This document shows positions 16,331 through 29,220 of a stretch of 64,000 nt of DNA, one piece after another. A model generated the notes under the pieces. It saw only the letters and a program-made list of their open reading frames with translations, was not told the origin of the DNA and made no database searches. The first letter of the stretch is position 1. Every line of letters starts with the position of its first letter. Source of the stretch: Pyxidicoccus sp. MSG2 (GTDB lineage Bacteria > Myxococcota > Myxococcia > Myxococcales > Myxococcaceae). The stretch covers positions 12,401,001-12,465,000 of the forward strand of contig NZ_JAPNKC010000001.1 of NCBI RefSeq assembly GCF_026626705.1, given 5' to 3'. The position numbers and the translations under genes were made by a program.

Positions 16331-17386
16331 CGCGGTCTCCAGGCTGAGCAGACGACCCTAGCACCGCTCGTGCTTGGTGGCGTAACGCCAACGCGGCGCC
16401 CACCGACGAGATGTAACTGATCGCCGTGCCCCGTCTGGAGAAGCGAAGAGGGAGCGGCCTGCCGAGCTGGTGGAGCACACCAGACGGACACCGCGTCAGA
16501 GTCCTGCGCGCTCCGTCCCCACTGCGAATGGAGCGGAGCTGCCCGGCTGCGGGCCCATGAACGGTGGACACCCCGTCACCACGGGGCACGGCGAACATGT
16601 ACGAAGCGCATGGATGCGTCGCCTCGTGCGGCGTGCGTCCGTCCTCAGTCCGCGCGCAGTGCGCACGCTGGCGTTGGTTGCGGCCAACATGCAGCCCGGA
16701 GCGCGGAAGAAGCGGGCGCGGTAGCTCCGACAATTCACGGCCCTGAGGTGGCGCTCGGCAGGGGCGCTCGCGGCTGCCGCACACTGGGCGGGCACCCCGG
16801 CTCCGAGGTGGTGCGCGGCCCGAAACGTCTTGCCCAACCTGGGCAGGCGCCATGCCCCGAGGTACGCAGCGTGGGCGAAACCCTGGGCCGCGCTGATGTG
16901 CAGTGTGCGGACGGTCGCTACAGCCCGAGGTGGTGCTCGGCGCGGGCAGGCACGACGGCCCCAAGGTGGTGCTCGGCACGCACCCTGGCCGTCACCGCGC
17001 GCCGGGCACGCTCCACGGCCTCCGAGGTGGCGCGATGTTGGCCGCTGCTGCGCACCGGCAGGCTCCACGCGCTCCGAGGTGGCTCGGTATGAACAGGCGC
17101 AACGGCCCCGAAATGACGCGGTGCTCGGGTGCTGGCTGATGCTGCGCACCAGCAGGGTTCCAAGGCCCCGAAGCGACGCCCGGCAAAGTCCTGGCTTACA
17201 TCGCGCATCGAGTGGCGGCACCCCGCAGCGCTTTTGCAGCGCGCGGACACACTTCGCAAGGGACCACAAAAAAGGACCAAACCGAGCGGACGCGCTTGGA
17301 CGCTCCCGGACGGGAGGGCACCCCTGTTTTCATAGGGGAAACCGGGTGGGCGGCATGTGGCCCGAGTAGGGACCAAATCCGCCCGT
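16331..17386. other. Non-coding accessory stretch without a recognisable gene
   Basis: No frame shows family resemblance, and the long open frames here are side effects of GC content. The left part (16331-16740) looks featureless apart from the expected promoter of the gene starting at 16330. The middle (16743-17150) is built of an interspersed repeat listed separately. The right end runs into the tRNA-3'-end-like sequence at 17387. Confidence 0.5.
16743..17150. repeat. Interspersed short repeat, core CCGAGGTGGTGCTCGG
   Basis: About seven or eight degenerate copies of a GC-rich motif (consensus CCCGAGGTGGTGCTCGGC), near 16743, 16803, 16856, 16925, 16962, 17020, 17082 and 17107, at irregular 25-70 bp spacing. 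The intervals are not conserved and no palindrome is strong. It could be a decayed repeat family or former multi-site binding region. Confidence 0.45.
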
Positions 17387-17413
17387 GCGGCTTCGATTCC
17401 CGCCGCCTCCACT
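17387..17413 (+). repeat. tRNA/tmRNA 3'-end-like direct repeat, copy 2 (putative att site)
   Basis: Exact 27-bp match to 12781-12807, in the same orientation, 4.6 kb away. The flanks on both sides differ between the two copies, so homology is restricted to the core, as expected for attL/attR-type sites. A tRNA cannot be folded from the preceding 90 bases. Confidence 0.55.
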
Positions 17414-17561
17414 ATTCAAGGGCACCAGGTTCTCTGGAACCTGGGACCTTCCTATCCTGGGTGATGAGCTCCTCGGCGGAGCCGAAATGCCGCGCGATGC
17501 CGTCCTCGTGCGGCCCGCTGTCCCGCACCCCACCCCACGAACCGTTGAGGTCAGCGCACGT

Positions 17562-18827
17562 ATGTCCAATCCCCATGCCCCTTCAGGACTCGGTGCCGAG
17601 TACCACCCGCTCGACTCTCCGCACCTCGAGAATCCCCACCCGTTCCTGGCGCGTGCACGACGGGAGGAGCCGGTGTTCTTCAGCCCGGCGCTGGGGTCGT
17701 GGGTGGTGACGCGCCATGCGGACATCAGCGCGGTGGTCGCCGATACCGCACGCTTCTCGTCCGCCGAGTCCATCACGGTGGGCGCCGCGACGACTCCGCC
17801 GGAGGTGGTCTCCGCGCTGATGGACGGCTATCCCCTGGTGCCCAGCCTCGTCGACAATGACGCTCCAGCGCATGCGCGCTTCCGGAGCCTCGTCAGCAAG
17901 GCCTTCACCGGGCGGCGCCTCGCGGAGAAGGAGCCGTTCATCCGCACCCTCGTGGACGAGCTCATCCACTCCTTCCGGCATGAGGGGCGGGGGGACCTGT
18001 TCCTCCGGTTCGCGCATCCACTGTCGTCCAGCATCATCGCGGAGATTCTCGGAATCCCCCGCTCGGACATCCACAGGTTCCGGCGCTGGTCCGACGAGCT
18101 GACCACGGTCCTCGCGGCACATGGCCCCGTGGAGCACCAGGTCGTGTGCGCGCGAGGCGTGGTCGAGTTCCAGCGCTATCTCGCCGCGGCGCTCGAGGAG
18201 CGGAAGACCTCTCCCCGGGAGGACCTGATGAGCGACATCGTCACCGGGGCGCAGGAGATGACGCCGCCCATGAGCATGGCGGAGCTGGTGAGCCTGCTGA
18301 TGCAGGTGCACTTCGCGGGACACGAGACGACCGCGGGCCTCATCGTGGGCGCGGTGGAGCTCCTGCTCGAGAATCCGGCGCAGCTGCGGGCACTCCGGGA
18401 CGACCCGGGCCTCATCGCGGGTGCGGTCGAGGAGGCGGTGCGGATGATCTCCCCCGTGCATGCCATGTTCCGTACGGCGCTGGAGACGGTGGAGCTCGGC
18501 GGAGTCTCCATTCCCAGGGGAGCCCACATCCGAATCATCTACGCGTCGGCCAACCGCGACGAGGCCCGCTTCCAAGAGCCGGAGCGCTTCGACATCCGGC
18601 GGCCTGACGTCAAGAAGCACCTCGCCTTCGGGCAGGGCCTCCATTTCTGCATCGGCGCGCCGCTGGCACGGCTCGAGGCACGTCTGGCATTGGAGGCCCT
18701 GCTCCGGAGTCTGCCGGGGCTCCGGCTCGTACCGGGGCAGAAGCCGGGCTTCCTGAAGAGCGTCACCGTCCGCAGGCACGAGAGCCTCGACGTCGCGTGG
18801 GACGTCCAGGCGCTCCAGGCCCTCTGA
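17562..18827 (+). CDS. Cytochrome P450
   Basis: 421 residues from ATG 17562 (MSNPHAPSGLGAEYHPL). The same frame is open from 17385 but that part is translated from the tRNA-like repeat, so the upstream starts are rejected. It has all canonical motifs: I-helix AGHETT (Ala252-Thr257, with acid and Thr), K-helix EEAVR, and haem loop FGQGLHFCIG with axial Cys363. Length and motifs fit soluble class I bacterial P450s of CYP107-like type. No ferredoxin or biosynthetic gene is next to it and the substrate is unknown. It is separated by 6 kb from the NRPS operon, so a link is not supported. Confidence 0.92.
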   Translation: MSNPHAPSGLGAEYHPLDSPHLENPHPFLARARREEPVFFSPALGSWVVTRHADISAVVADTARFSSAESITVGAATTPPEVVSALMDGYPLVPSLVDNDAPAHARFRSLVSKAFTGRRLAEKEPFIRTLVDELIHSFRHEGRGDLFLRFAHPLSSSIIAEILGIPRSDIHRFRRWSDELTTVLAAHGPVEHQVVCARGVVEFQRYLAAALEERKTSPREDLMSDIVTGAQEMTPPMSMAELVSLLMQVHFAGHETTAGLIVGAVELLLENPAQLRALRDDPGLIAGAVEEAVRMISPVHAMFRTALETVELGGVSIPRGAHIRIIYASANRDEARFQEPERFDIRRPDVKKHLAFGQGLHFCIGAPLARLEARLALEALLRSLPGLRLVPGQKPGFLKSVTVRRHESLDVAWDVQALQAL

Positions 18828-18845
18828 CGTGAGGTCACAGCCCGC

Positions 18846-18865
18846 GAGGCCGCACTGGCGGCCTC
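18846..18865. terminator. Bidirectional hairpin terminator
   Basis: A perfect 8-bp stem with a 4-nt loop (GAGGCCGC actg GCGGCCTC), followed by CTCCTCATTT. It sits between the convergent P450 gene (stop 18827) and the lipoprotein gene (stop 18869). Confidence 0.65.
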
Positions 18866-18868
18866 TCC

Positions 18869-20674
18869 TCATTTCCGGGCAACGGTGACGACGCCGCCAG
18901 TCGACCAGGCCAGCACCGTCCGGCCCTCCGCGTCCACCACCAGGGCGGCGGGCCCGGCTTGCGTTTCTTCCGCCACGGCCTCCTCCGGGTCGTTGTGACT
19001 CACGTCCCGGATCTTGAGCCTGCGGTTCGTCCACGAGATCCACTCGCGCCCGCTCGTGTCGACCGCGACCGCCGGAGCAACCTCGGGCCTGACGTTGTAC
19101 CCGCTGGCATCCGCGTCGAAGGAGCTCGTGAGCCAATCCGAATCAAGGGCCGAGACCCGTGCTGAGCAGATCCATCCACGGCTGTCTCCGGGGCCATAGG
19201 TATGGTGCTCGGCCCACACCACCAGCGGTTCTCCCGACGAATCAATGGCCACCCTGGGGGCTTCGAAGGTCATGTCCGGCCCGAAGTCGTGCTCCCGGAT
19301 GGGCTCTCCCGTCTTCACTGGCGCCCAGCCGGTGTCCTCCTGCCAGCGCCGCACGAAGAGGCCCGTTTCGGATTGCGCGTCCACGGCTCCGACCCAGGCC
19401 ACGATGACCCGTCCCTCCGGGTCGACCGCCAGTGCGGGCGCGAGCGCGGCGGCATGCGACGGAAGCGCACCCCCCAGTTCCTTCCATTGGTCCGTCTCGA
19501 AGCGAGCAGCGTGAATGCCCCGTGGCGTGCTCCACGCCACCACGGGTCTTCCCAGGCGGTCGAGGACCAGTGCCGCACCCAGGACCTCACCGTCCTCGGG
19601 GGCATCCACCCGATCCCCCACGGAGAGCCACTTCGTCGAGCTCCAACGGAAGACGTGGAGCGCGAATCCCACGTCGTCCCTTTCCCGCTGGAGGAATGCC
19701 ACGATGGGCTGGCCATCCGAGCCCACCTGCACCACGGGGTCGCGCACGCTGGTGGTGTCCGTGCTCGTTCCCGCCACGAGTGGCCCTCCAATGTCGCCTC
19801 CCCCCTTCTCGGTCCACTGCCGCACGTGGATATTCCTTCCCCGCGAAATCTCCCCGCTCGCGAAGGCGATGACGTGAGCACCACCTGCGCCCGCCGCCAT
19901 GGCCACGCGACCGGCGGCCGACCCGACGACGTGATGATGCGAGTACGCCAGCACGTTCCACGACCAGGAGAGATCCGCTCCTCCAGGCATCACCAACGGA
20001 TTGCCCGCGAGGTCGGTGAGGCCTTCCGCGTGAAAGACGGCGGAGCGCGTATGCGCGTATCCACTCGATTCGAGGGCTGGATGGGTTGCGTTCAGGATGT
20101 ACCCGAACTCATCCTGCGTTACCGCGGAATTGATGAATCGATCGTTACTCTGATACTTGATCTGGGAACCCGGCAGGCTCGAAGGCAGGATCGCCTCGGA
20201 GAAGTACACTCCGAAGTTTTGGTTGTTGAAGGGGACCGAGGAGACGGAGCCAGGGAAGGCCCCGAAGAACACGGGGGGAGTGCGGTCCACCACCACGGTG
20301 TGGACCTTGCTCGTGAACGTCACTTCACTCCACTTCGCGCGTGCCGTGAGTGGGTGGGCGCCCTCCTCTTCCGAGGTCGTATCCCAGGTGAACTGGAACG
20401 GAGGCAGCATCGTTGCCAGCGGCTTCCCACGGTGGAGCAACTCCACCGTGTCGGGAGTGGGGCCGGTCGTCTGCACGGTGATGAGGACCTGACCCCGAGC
20501 GTATTCCCACTCCTTCTCTCCATTGATGTCGAGGACCAGCGTGTCCGGAGCGAGCGGCTCGGGTGTGGGAGGAGGCCCGCCCTCGGAGAGCGACCCGCAA
20601 CCGGACAGGGCGAGCAGGTGAGCGGCGGCGAGCGGTGCGAGGATTCGGTGCCGGAGACGGGGCAGGCGGTACAT
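18869..20674 (-). CDS. Lipoprotein with Ig-like domain and beta-propeller-like repeats
   Basis: 601 residues from ATG 20674, preceded by AAGGAG at 5 bp; the longer frame to 20746 lacks such a site. The lipobox is LLALSGC. Residues about 40-135 look like an Ig/Y-repeat module (YARGQVLITVQTTGPTPDTV, ending VVDRTPPVF). About 135-250 resembles a bacterial Ig-like segment (TPPVFFGAFPGSVSS, LTDLAGNPLV). From about 260 there are six or so repeats of V/L-D-x-x-G-x-P-V/I-V-A-W/F (VDPEGRVIVAWV, IDSSGEPLVVWAEH, VDAEGRTVLAWST), consistent with a beta-propeller. It is exported and lipid-anchored; ligand unknown. Confidence 0.82.
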   Translation of the reverse strand: MYRLPRLRHRILAPLAAAHLLALSGCGSLSEGGPPPTPEPLAPDTLVLDINGEKEWEYARGQVLITVQTTGPTPDTVELLHRGKPLATMLPPFQFTWDTTSEEEGAHPLTARAKWSEVTFTSKVHTVVVDRTPPVFFGAFPGSVSSVPFNNQNFGVYFSEAILPSSLPGSQIKYQSNDRFINSAVTQDEFGYILNATHPALESSGYAHTRSAVFHAEGLTDLAGNPLVMPGGADLSWSWNVLAYSHHHVVGSAAGRVAMAAGAGGAHVIAFASGEISRGRNIHVRQWTEKGGGDIGGPLVAGTSTDTTSVRDPVVQVGSDGQPIVAFLQRERDDVGFALHVFRWSSTKWLSVGDRVDAPEDGEVLGAALVLDRLGRPVVAWSTPRGIHAARFETDQWKELGGALPSHAAALAPALAVDPEGRVIVAWVGAVDAQSETGLFVRRWQEDTGWAPVKTGEPIREHDFGPDMTFEAPRVAIDSSGEPLVVWAEHHTYGPGDSRGWICSARVSALDSDWLTSSFDADASGYNVRPEVAPAVAVDTSGREWISWTNRRLKIRDVSHNDPEEAVAEETQAGPAALVVDAEGRTVLAWSTGGVVTVARK

Positions 20675-20749
20675 GAGAGCTCCTTGTGGCGGGTGCCTCG
20701 GATCATCCTCTTGGACACATGACCCGGATCCGCTGGGAACCCGCACCGG

Positions 20750-22279
20750 TCAGAATCGCCAACCGAGGCCCGCGCCGCCGGCGAAGCGCGTCGTGAGGCG
20801 AGTACCCGCCGCCTCGGGAATCGCCGCCACGCCCAGCGCACCGGTAGCCACGAAGGTCAGCCGTCCCGGGCCGACCCAGGCTGAAGCACCCACGCCGCCG
20901 TAGGGCGCAAGGCCCGACTTCGAGATGCCTCCTCCCTGCTGGTCGATGAGGACCGCGCCCGCTTCCGGGCCGAAGACGAGGACGGCACTCGGATTGCTGA
21001 TGCGATGTCCGAGGCCCAGGCGAAGCTCGTACTCGCGCTGACGGAGGGACGCATCCTGTATGGAGTCACCCATGCGCCAGACCGCCGTCGCGGAGAAGGC
21101 ATTGAAGAAGCCTGACTCGGAGGGGCCACGCAGCACGGCCAGGACCTGGGCGCCGAGAGCCTCGGAGAAGTTGCGGCCCGTCCCATTCGCGAGCACGGGG
21201 CCCACGTGCACCCCGCCACGCCAGGTGTCTCCAGCTCCCTTGTCACGCATGGCGATGAGCGTGCCCTGGCGGAGCACTGACGCATCCACCGTCGCAACGC
21301 CTTGCGCCGGTACGGTGACACGCGTCTCCAGCCAGGACGCCTCGCGCCGCACGCGCAGGCGGTAGCCTCCCGGTGGCACCGCGAGCATCACCGGCCCGCT
21401 GCCCTTGGAGAAGATGCCCATCACCACGCCGCCCTCTTCCGAGGCCACCACCCACTCGCCGGGCTCTGGCACGGTGATGATGAGCCGGCTGGACGCGGAG
21501 ACGGGCGCGGTGAGGACCAGCTCGCCCTGCCCCTTCAAGTCGAAGAGGAAGGCCGGGTGCTGGCTGCCGGCGCGCGTGAGGAGCGTGGACTCCACCGTGC
21601 GCCCGTACGCATACGCATAGGCCTCCTGCAGTGTGACGCGCCCGTCGCGCGAGACATCCCCCGCGCCGCGCAGCCCCGCGAGCAGGTGGTGCGTGAAGAA
21701 CGAGCCCTGGATGTCGTCTGACTCCTGGGACAGCTCGTCCGCGCTCGACGAGGTGACGATGACGCGGCCCTGGAGGGCGGGCGCGGACCAATGCACGAGC
21801 CGCTCCTCCACGGGCTGCAGGCCCTTCACGCGCGTGGCCCGCCCGGAGCGGCACGAGTCGATGAACATCACCGCCACGCCCACGGGGGCCTGCTCCATGA
21901 ACTGGACCAACTCCTTCACGGGGAGCTGCGTTCCGGACAGGTGCAGGGAGTCTCCATCCGCGTGGCTCGACACGTAGACGAGGAGCTGGTCCGCCGGGCC
22001 GGCCTCTCGGGCCATGCGCTCGCGCAGCACGCCCAGCGCGGCCTTCACCCGCTCCGCATTCGCCCCGACGACGAGCTGGGCATCATCCGCGACGAGCCCA
22101 CCCGCGTCGCGGAACACCGTCATCACGCGGCGCGCGTCCGCATCCGCGAAGCGCAGGGGCTCGTCCGCGCCGAGTCCCTCGTTGGCCCCCACCAGCAGCG
22201 CGTAGCGCCGGGGGAGCGGCTCCGCCTGCTCGGGAGCCTGGGACAGCAGCACGGCGGTCAGCAGCGTGACGAGCATCAT
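20750..22279 (-). CDS. Caspase-like (C14) protease with signal peptide and beta-barrel-like C-terminus
   Basis: 509 residues from ATG 22279, whose ATG overlaps the anti-sigma stop (ATGA). A short hydrophobic N-terminus (LVTLLTAVLLSQA) suggests export. The p20-like domain begins YALLVGANEG at residue 26. The catalytic dyad is intact: His106 in VSSHADGD and Cys143 in MFIDSCRSG. A middle PEGA/Ig-like part (about 250-340) is followed by about 150 residues of alternating beta strands ending GAGLGWRF, a terminal Phe typical of outer-membrane barrels. It is the third gene of a coupled operon after an ECF sigma factor and its anti-sigma factor. Substrate and trigger are unknown. Confidence 0.85.
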   Translation of the reverse strand: MMLVTLLTAVLLSQAPEQAEPLPRRYALLVGANEGLGADEPLRFADADARRVMTVFRDAGGLVADDAQLVVGANAERVKAALGVLRERMAREAGPADQLLVYVSSHADGDSLHLSGTQLPVKELVQFMEQAPVGVAVMFIDSCRSGRATRVKGLQPVEERLVHWSAPALQGRVIVTSSSADELSQESDDIQGSFFTHHLLAGLRGAGDVSRDGRVTLQEAYAYAYGRTVESTLLTRAGSQHPAFLFDLKGQGELVLTAPVSASSRLIITVPEPGEWVVASEEGGVVMGIFSKGSGPVMLAVPPGGYRLRVRREASWLETRVTVPAQGVATVDASVLRQGTLIAMRDKGAGDTWRGGVHVGPVLANGTGRNFSEALGAQVLAVLRGPSESGFFNAFSATAVWRMGDSIQDASLRQREYELRLGLGHRISNPSAVLVFGPEAGAVLIDQQGGGISKSGLAPYGGVGASAWVGPGRLTFVATGALGVAAIPEAAGTRLTTRFAGGAGLGWRF

Positions 22280-22992
22280 GGGGAGTCCACGGAGACGGCG
22301 AGGCGGTGGTGGCGCGCCGCGCCCTCCACCGGGGAGGGAGGCTCGCAGTCCGGAGGTTGGTGCCGGGCAAGACACATGGCGGCCGCGCTCGCGAGGCCCT
22401 CACGTACCCGGACGAGCGCAAGGGGCGCGTCGGAGAAGTATGCGTCGAGGGTGAAGCTGCCCGGGGTGACGACGAAGGTGGGCGTCGCGGGGAGCGCGAA
22501 TGGCTCTCCGCTCCTGTCGCCGCGCGCGGGCCAGAGCGCGGACACCCTCCCCGCCGCATCGGTGACGAGCACGAGCGCGTACCGGTGCGGCGCCGCGTGC
22601 ACGGAGAGCGTCACCACGTCCCCGGGCACGAGGCTCGCGTCCACGGCGCCGTCGCGTTGTCGCACGAGCGAGACGAAGGGGCCGCCCTTCACACGCACGC
22701 CGTCGTCCGGCTCACGGAGCAGCACCACCGTGGCGAGGCCCGCGGCCACGGCGATGGGCGCGACGTACCGAAGCCAGTGGAACCCGGAGCGCTCGGGCGC
22801 GGCGGGCTTCGCGCCCTCCAGCACGTTCGCCAGCGTGCGAGGAAATTCTCCCGAGGCGCTGAGGGCCGCGCCCGCTTCGCGAAACCGGTCGAGCCGAGCA
22901 CGGCACCGTGCGCAGGCGTCCACGTGCGCCGGGAGGGGCCTGCCTCCCAGGGCCAGCTCATCCAGCACGAGGTCGGACAGGTGCTCGCTCAT
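22276..22992 (-). CDS. Anti-sigma factor, zinc-finger (ZAS) type, one TM helix
   Basis: 238 residues from ATG 22992, overlapping the sigma-factor stop (ATGA). The N-terminal cytosolic domain has the ZAS HxxxCxxC motif (HVDACARCRARL, about residues 22-34), which binds sigma in this family. A single TM helix follows at about residues 75-93 (VAPIAVAAGLATVVLL), then a C-terminal extracytoplasmic domain rich in beta strands (LVPGDVVTLSVHAAPHRYAL). It should hold the upstream sigma factor at the membrane until an envelope signal arrives. Its position between the sigma factor and the exported protease gene suggests the protease belongs to the same regulon. Confidence 0.85.
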   Translation of the reverse strand: MSEHLSDLVLDELALGGRPLPAHVDACARCRARLDRFREAGAALSASGEFPRTLANVLEGAKPAAPERSGFHWLRYVAPIAVAAGLATVVLLREPDDGVRVKGGPFVSLVRQRDGAVDASLVPGDVVTLSVHAAPHRYALVLVTDAAGRVSALWPARGDRSGEPFALPATPTFVVTPGSFTLDAYFSDAPLALVRVREGLASAAAMCLARHQPPDCEPPSPVEGAARHHRLAVSVDSP

Positions 22993-23501
22993 GACACCGC
23001 TCCGCGCTGGGGCTCCACGGCGAGCTCGCGCGCCCGCGCTCGCACCTGCTCCAGCACCTTGCCCACCGTCTTCCGGGACAGCCCCACCACCTCCACGATT
23101 TCCTCCTGGGTGAGCGAGTCCATGAAGTGGAGCGTGGCAATCTGGAGTGCGCGCGCATCCAGTTCCCGCGACAGGGCCCGCAGGAGGTTGCGGGCCTCCA
23201 CTTCTCCGGGCTCCGCTCCCACTTCGTCCCAGGGCAGGGCTCCACCCACGACCACGTCCCTCAGTGCGCGGGACCTGAGCAGGTTGAGGCTGACATTCGT
23301 GGTGACGCGGTAGATGTAGGTCATGGGGCGTGCCTCCGCGCGGAACGCGGCCCCGGACTCCAGCAGGCGGCAGAAGACCTCCTGCACGGCATCCCACGCA
23401 TCCGAGTCACGGCCGAGCAGGGCCCTGGCCCGACGGTGGACCGTGGACGCGTAGATTTCATAGATGGCTTTGAGCTCCGAGGCGCTCAGTCCTCGTGCCA
23501 T
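22989..23501 (-). CDS. ECF RNA polymerase sigma factor
   Basis: 170 residues from ATG 23501 (MARGLSASEL), with GGAG 5 bp upstream; the in-frame GTG at 23525 has no good ribosome-binding site. Region 2 is seen as SDAWDAVQEVFCRLLE and RPMTYIYRVTTNVSLNLLR, region 4 as LHFMDSLTQEEIVEVVGLSRKTVGKVLEQV with its helix-turn-helix. Length is normal for group-4 sigma factors. Stop and the anti-sigma start overlap, so the two are translationally coupled. It probably activates its own operon, but no promoter was identified. Confidence 0.9.
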   Translation of the reverse strand: MARGLSASELKAIYEIYASTVHRRARALLGRDSDAWDAVQEVFCRLLESGAAFRAEARPMTYIYRVTTNVSLNLLRSRALRDVVVGGALPWDEVGAEPGEVEARNLLRALSRELDARALQIATLHFMDSLTQEEIVEVVGLSRKTVGKVLEQVRARARELAVEPQRGAVS

Positions 23502-23573
23502 TTGGGCTCCACGCGACTTGGACACGCGAGCGGGCCAGCGTGGGAACCTGCCCGGCGAAAAAAGAGTGACGTG

Positions 23574-23825
23574 TTACTCGTACGTCGGCAGACAGCGGCC
23601 CGCGGTCGCCGTGGCCGACTGCCAGTAACAGTGCCAGCCATTGGGCGAGGACGCCTGGGTGCACGTCGCCTGCGTCTTGTACGTGGCACAGAAGCACTCC
23701 CACGTATTCCCGGTGCAGAGTTCCTGCCCTGTCTCGGAGAGGGCCGCCTGCTCGCTCTCAGCGGACTCGACACCACCACACGCGGATAGCCCCAGCAGAG
23801 AAACCAGCACGACGAAGCGACGCAT
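23574..23825 (-). CDS. Small Cys-rich lipoprotein
   Basis: 83 residues: MRRFVVLVSLLGLSACGGVE with a lipobox at LSAC (Cys16), an acidic spacer (ESAESEQAALSETGQEL), then a ~45-residue domain with six cysteines (CTGNTWECFCATYKTQATCT, WHCYWQSATATAGRCLPTYE). It is expected to be disulphide-bonded and anchored in the envelope; the function is unknown. It lies divergent to the NRPS operon and upstream of the sigma operon, on the same strand as the latter but separated by 72 bp. Confidence 0.72.
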   Translation of the reverse strand: MRRFVVLVSLLGLSACGGVESAESEQAALSETGQELCTGNTWECFCATYKTQATCTQASSPNGWHCYWQSATATAGRCLPTYE

Positions 23826-24075
23826 GATGTGAACTCCGGCGCAAAGAGGGCGACAGCCACCCTCGGGGAACTGGACCTTGCATCAGGCCTCGGAGCGGTG
23901 TCCAGGTTTCCAGGGAAGTATGAATTTCCCAGTAGCAACAGTGCCTCGCGAGAGGCACCACCTCCTGGACACCCCGAGCCACACGCGCCCGCGTGCTACG
24001 GTCCGCGCCCCCCCGGACCGCCGAGTCGATGCTCGCCGCGGCAGTCGCGATCCAGATTGCCCCCAGGAGACATCG
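23826..24075. promoter_or_regulatory. Divergent promoter region between small lipoprotein gene and NRPS operon
   Basis: A 250-bp gap between divergent start codons (23825 on minus, TTG 24076 on plus). It contains the only relatively AT-rich patch nearby (about 23915-23940, GGAAGTATGAATTTCC-like). No specific operator can be named. Confidence 0.35.

Positions 24076-29216
<5,141 letters not shown>

Positions 29217-29220
<4 letters not shown>

Noticed and set aside
16743..17150. Possible CRISPR array
   Set aside because: Repeats are degenerate, spacing is irregular (25-70 bp), spacers themselves resemble one another, and no cas gene is near.
16496..17269. 257-codon minus-strand open frame in the repeat region
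   Set aside because: Composition is Arg/Ala/Cys-rich and follows the nucleotide repeat; no start signal or family.
17300..17413. Intact tRNA gene
   Set aside because: The 3' T-loop and acceptor strand are there, but no matching 5' acceptor, D arm or anticodon arm can be folded, and the T stem has a mismatch at the conserved pair.
17385..17561. N-terminal extension of the P450 frame
   Set aside because: The extra residues (GFDSRR-like) are the translation of the tRNA-3'-like repeat; the homology begins at ATG 17562.
23878..24075. Upstream ATG start for the NRPS gene
   Set aside because: No ribosome-binding site, no homology in the extra 66 residues; TTG 24076 has AGGAG at the right distance.
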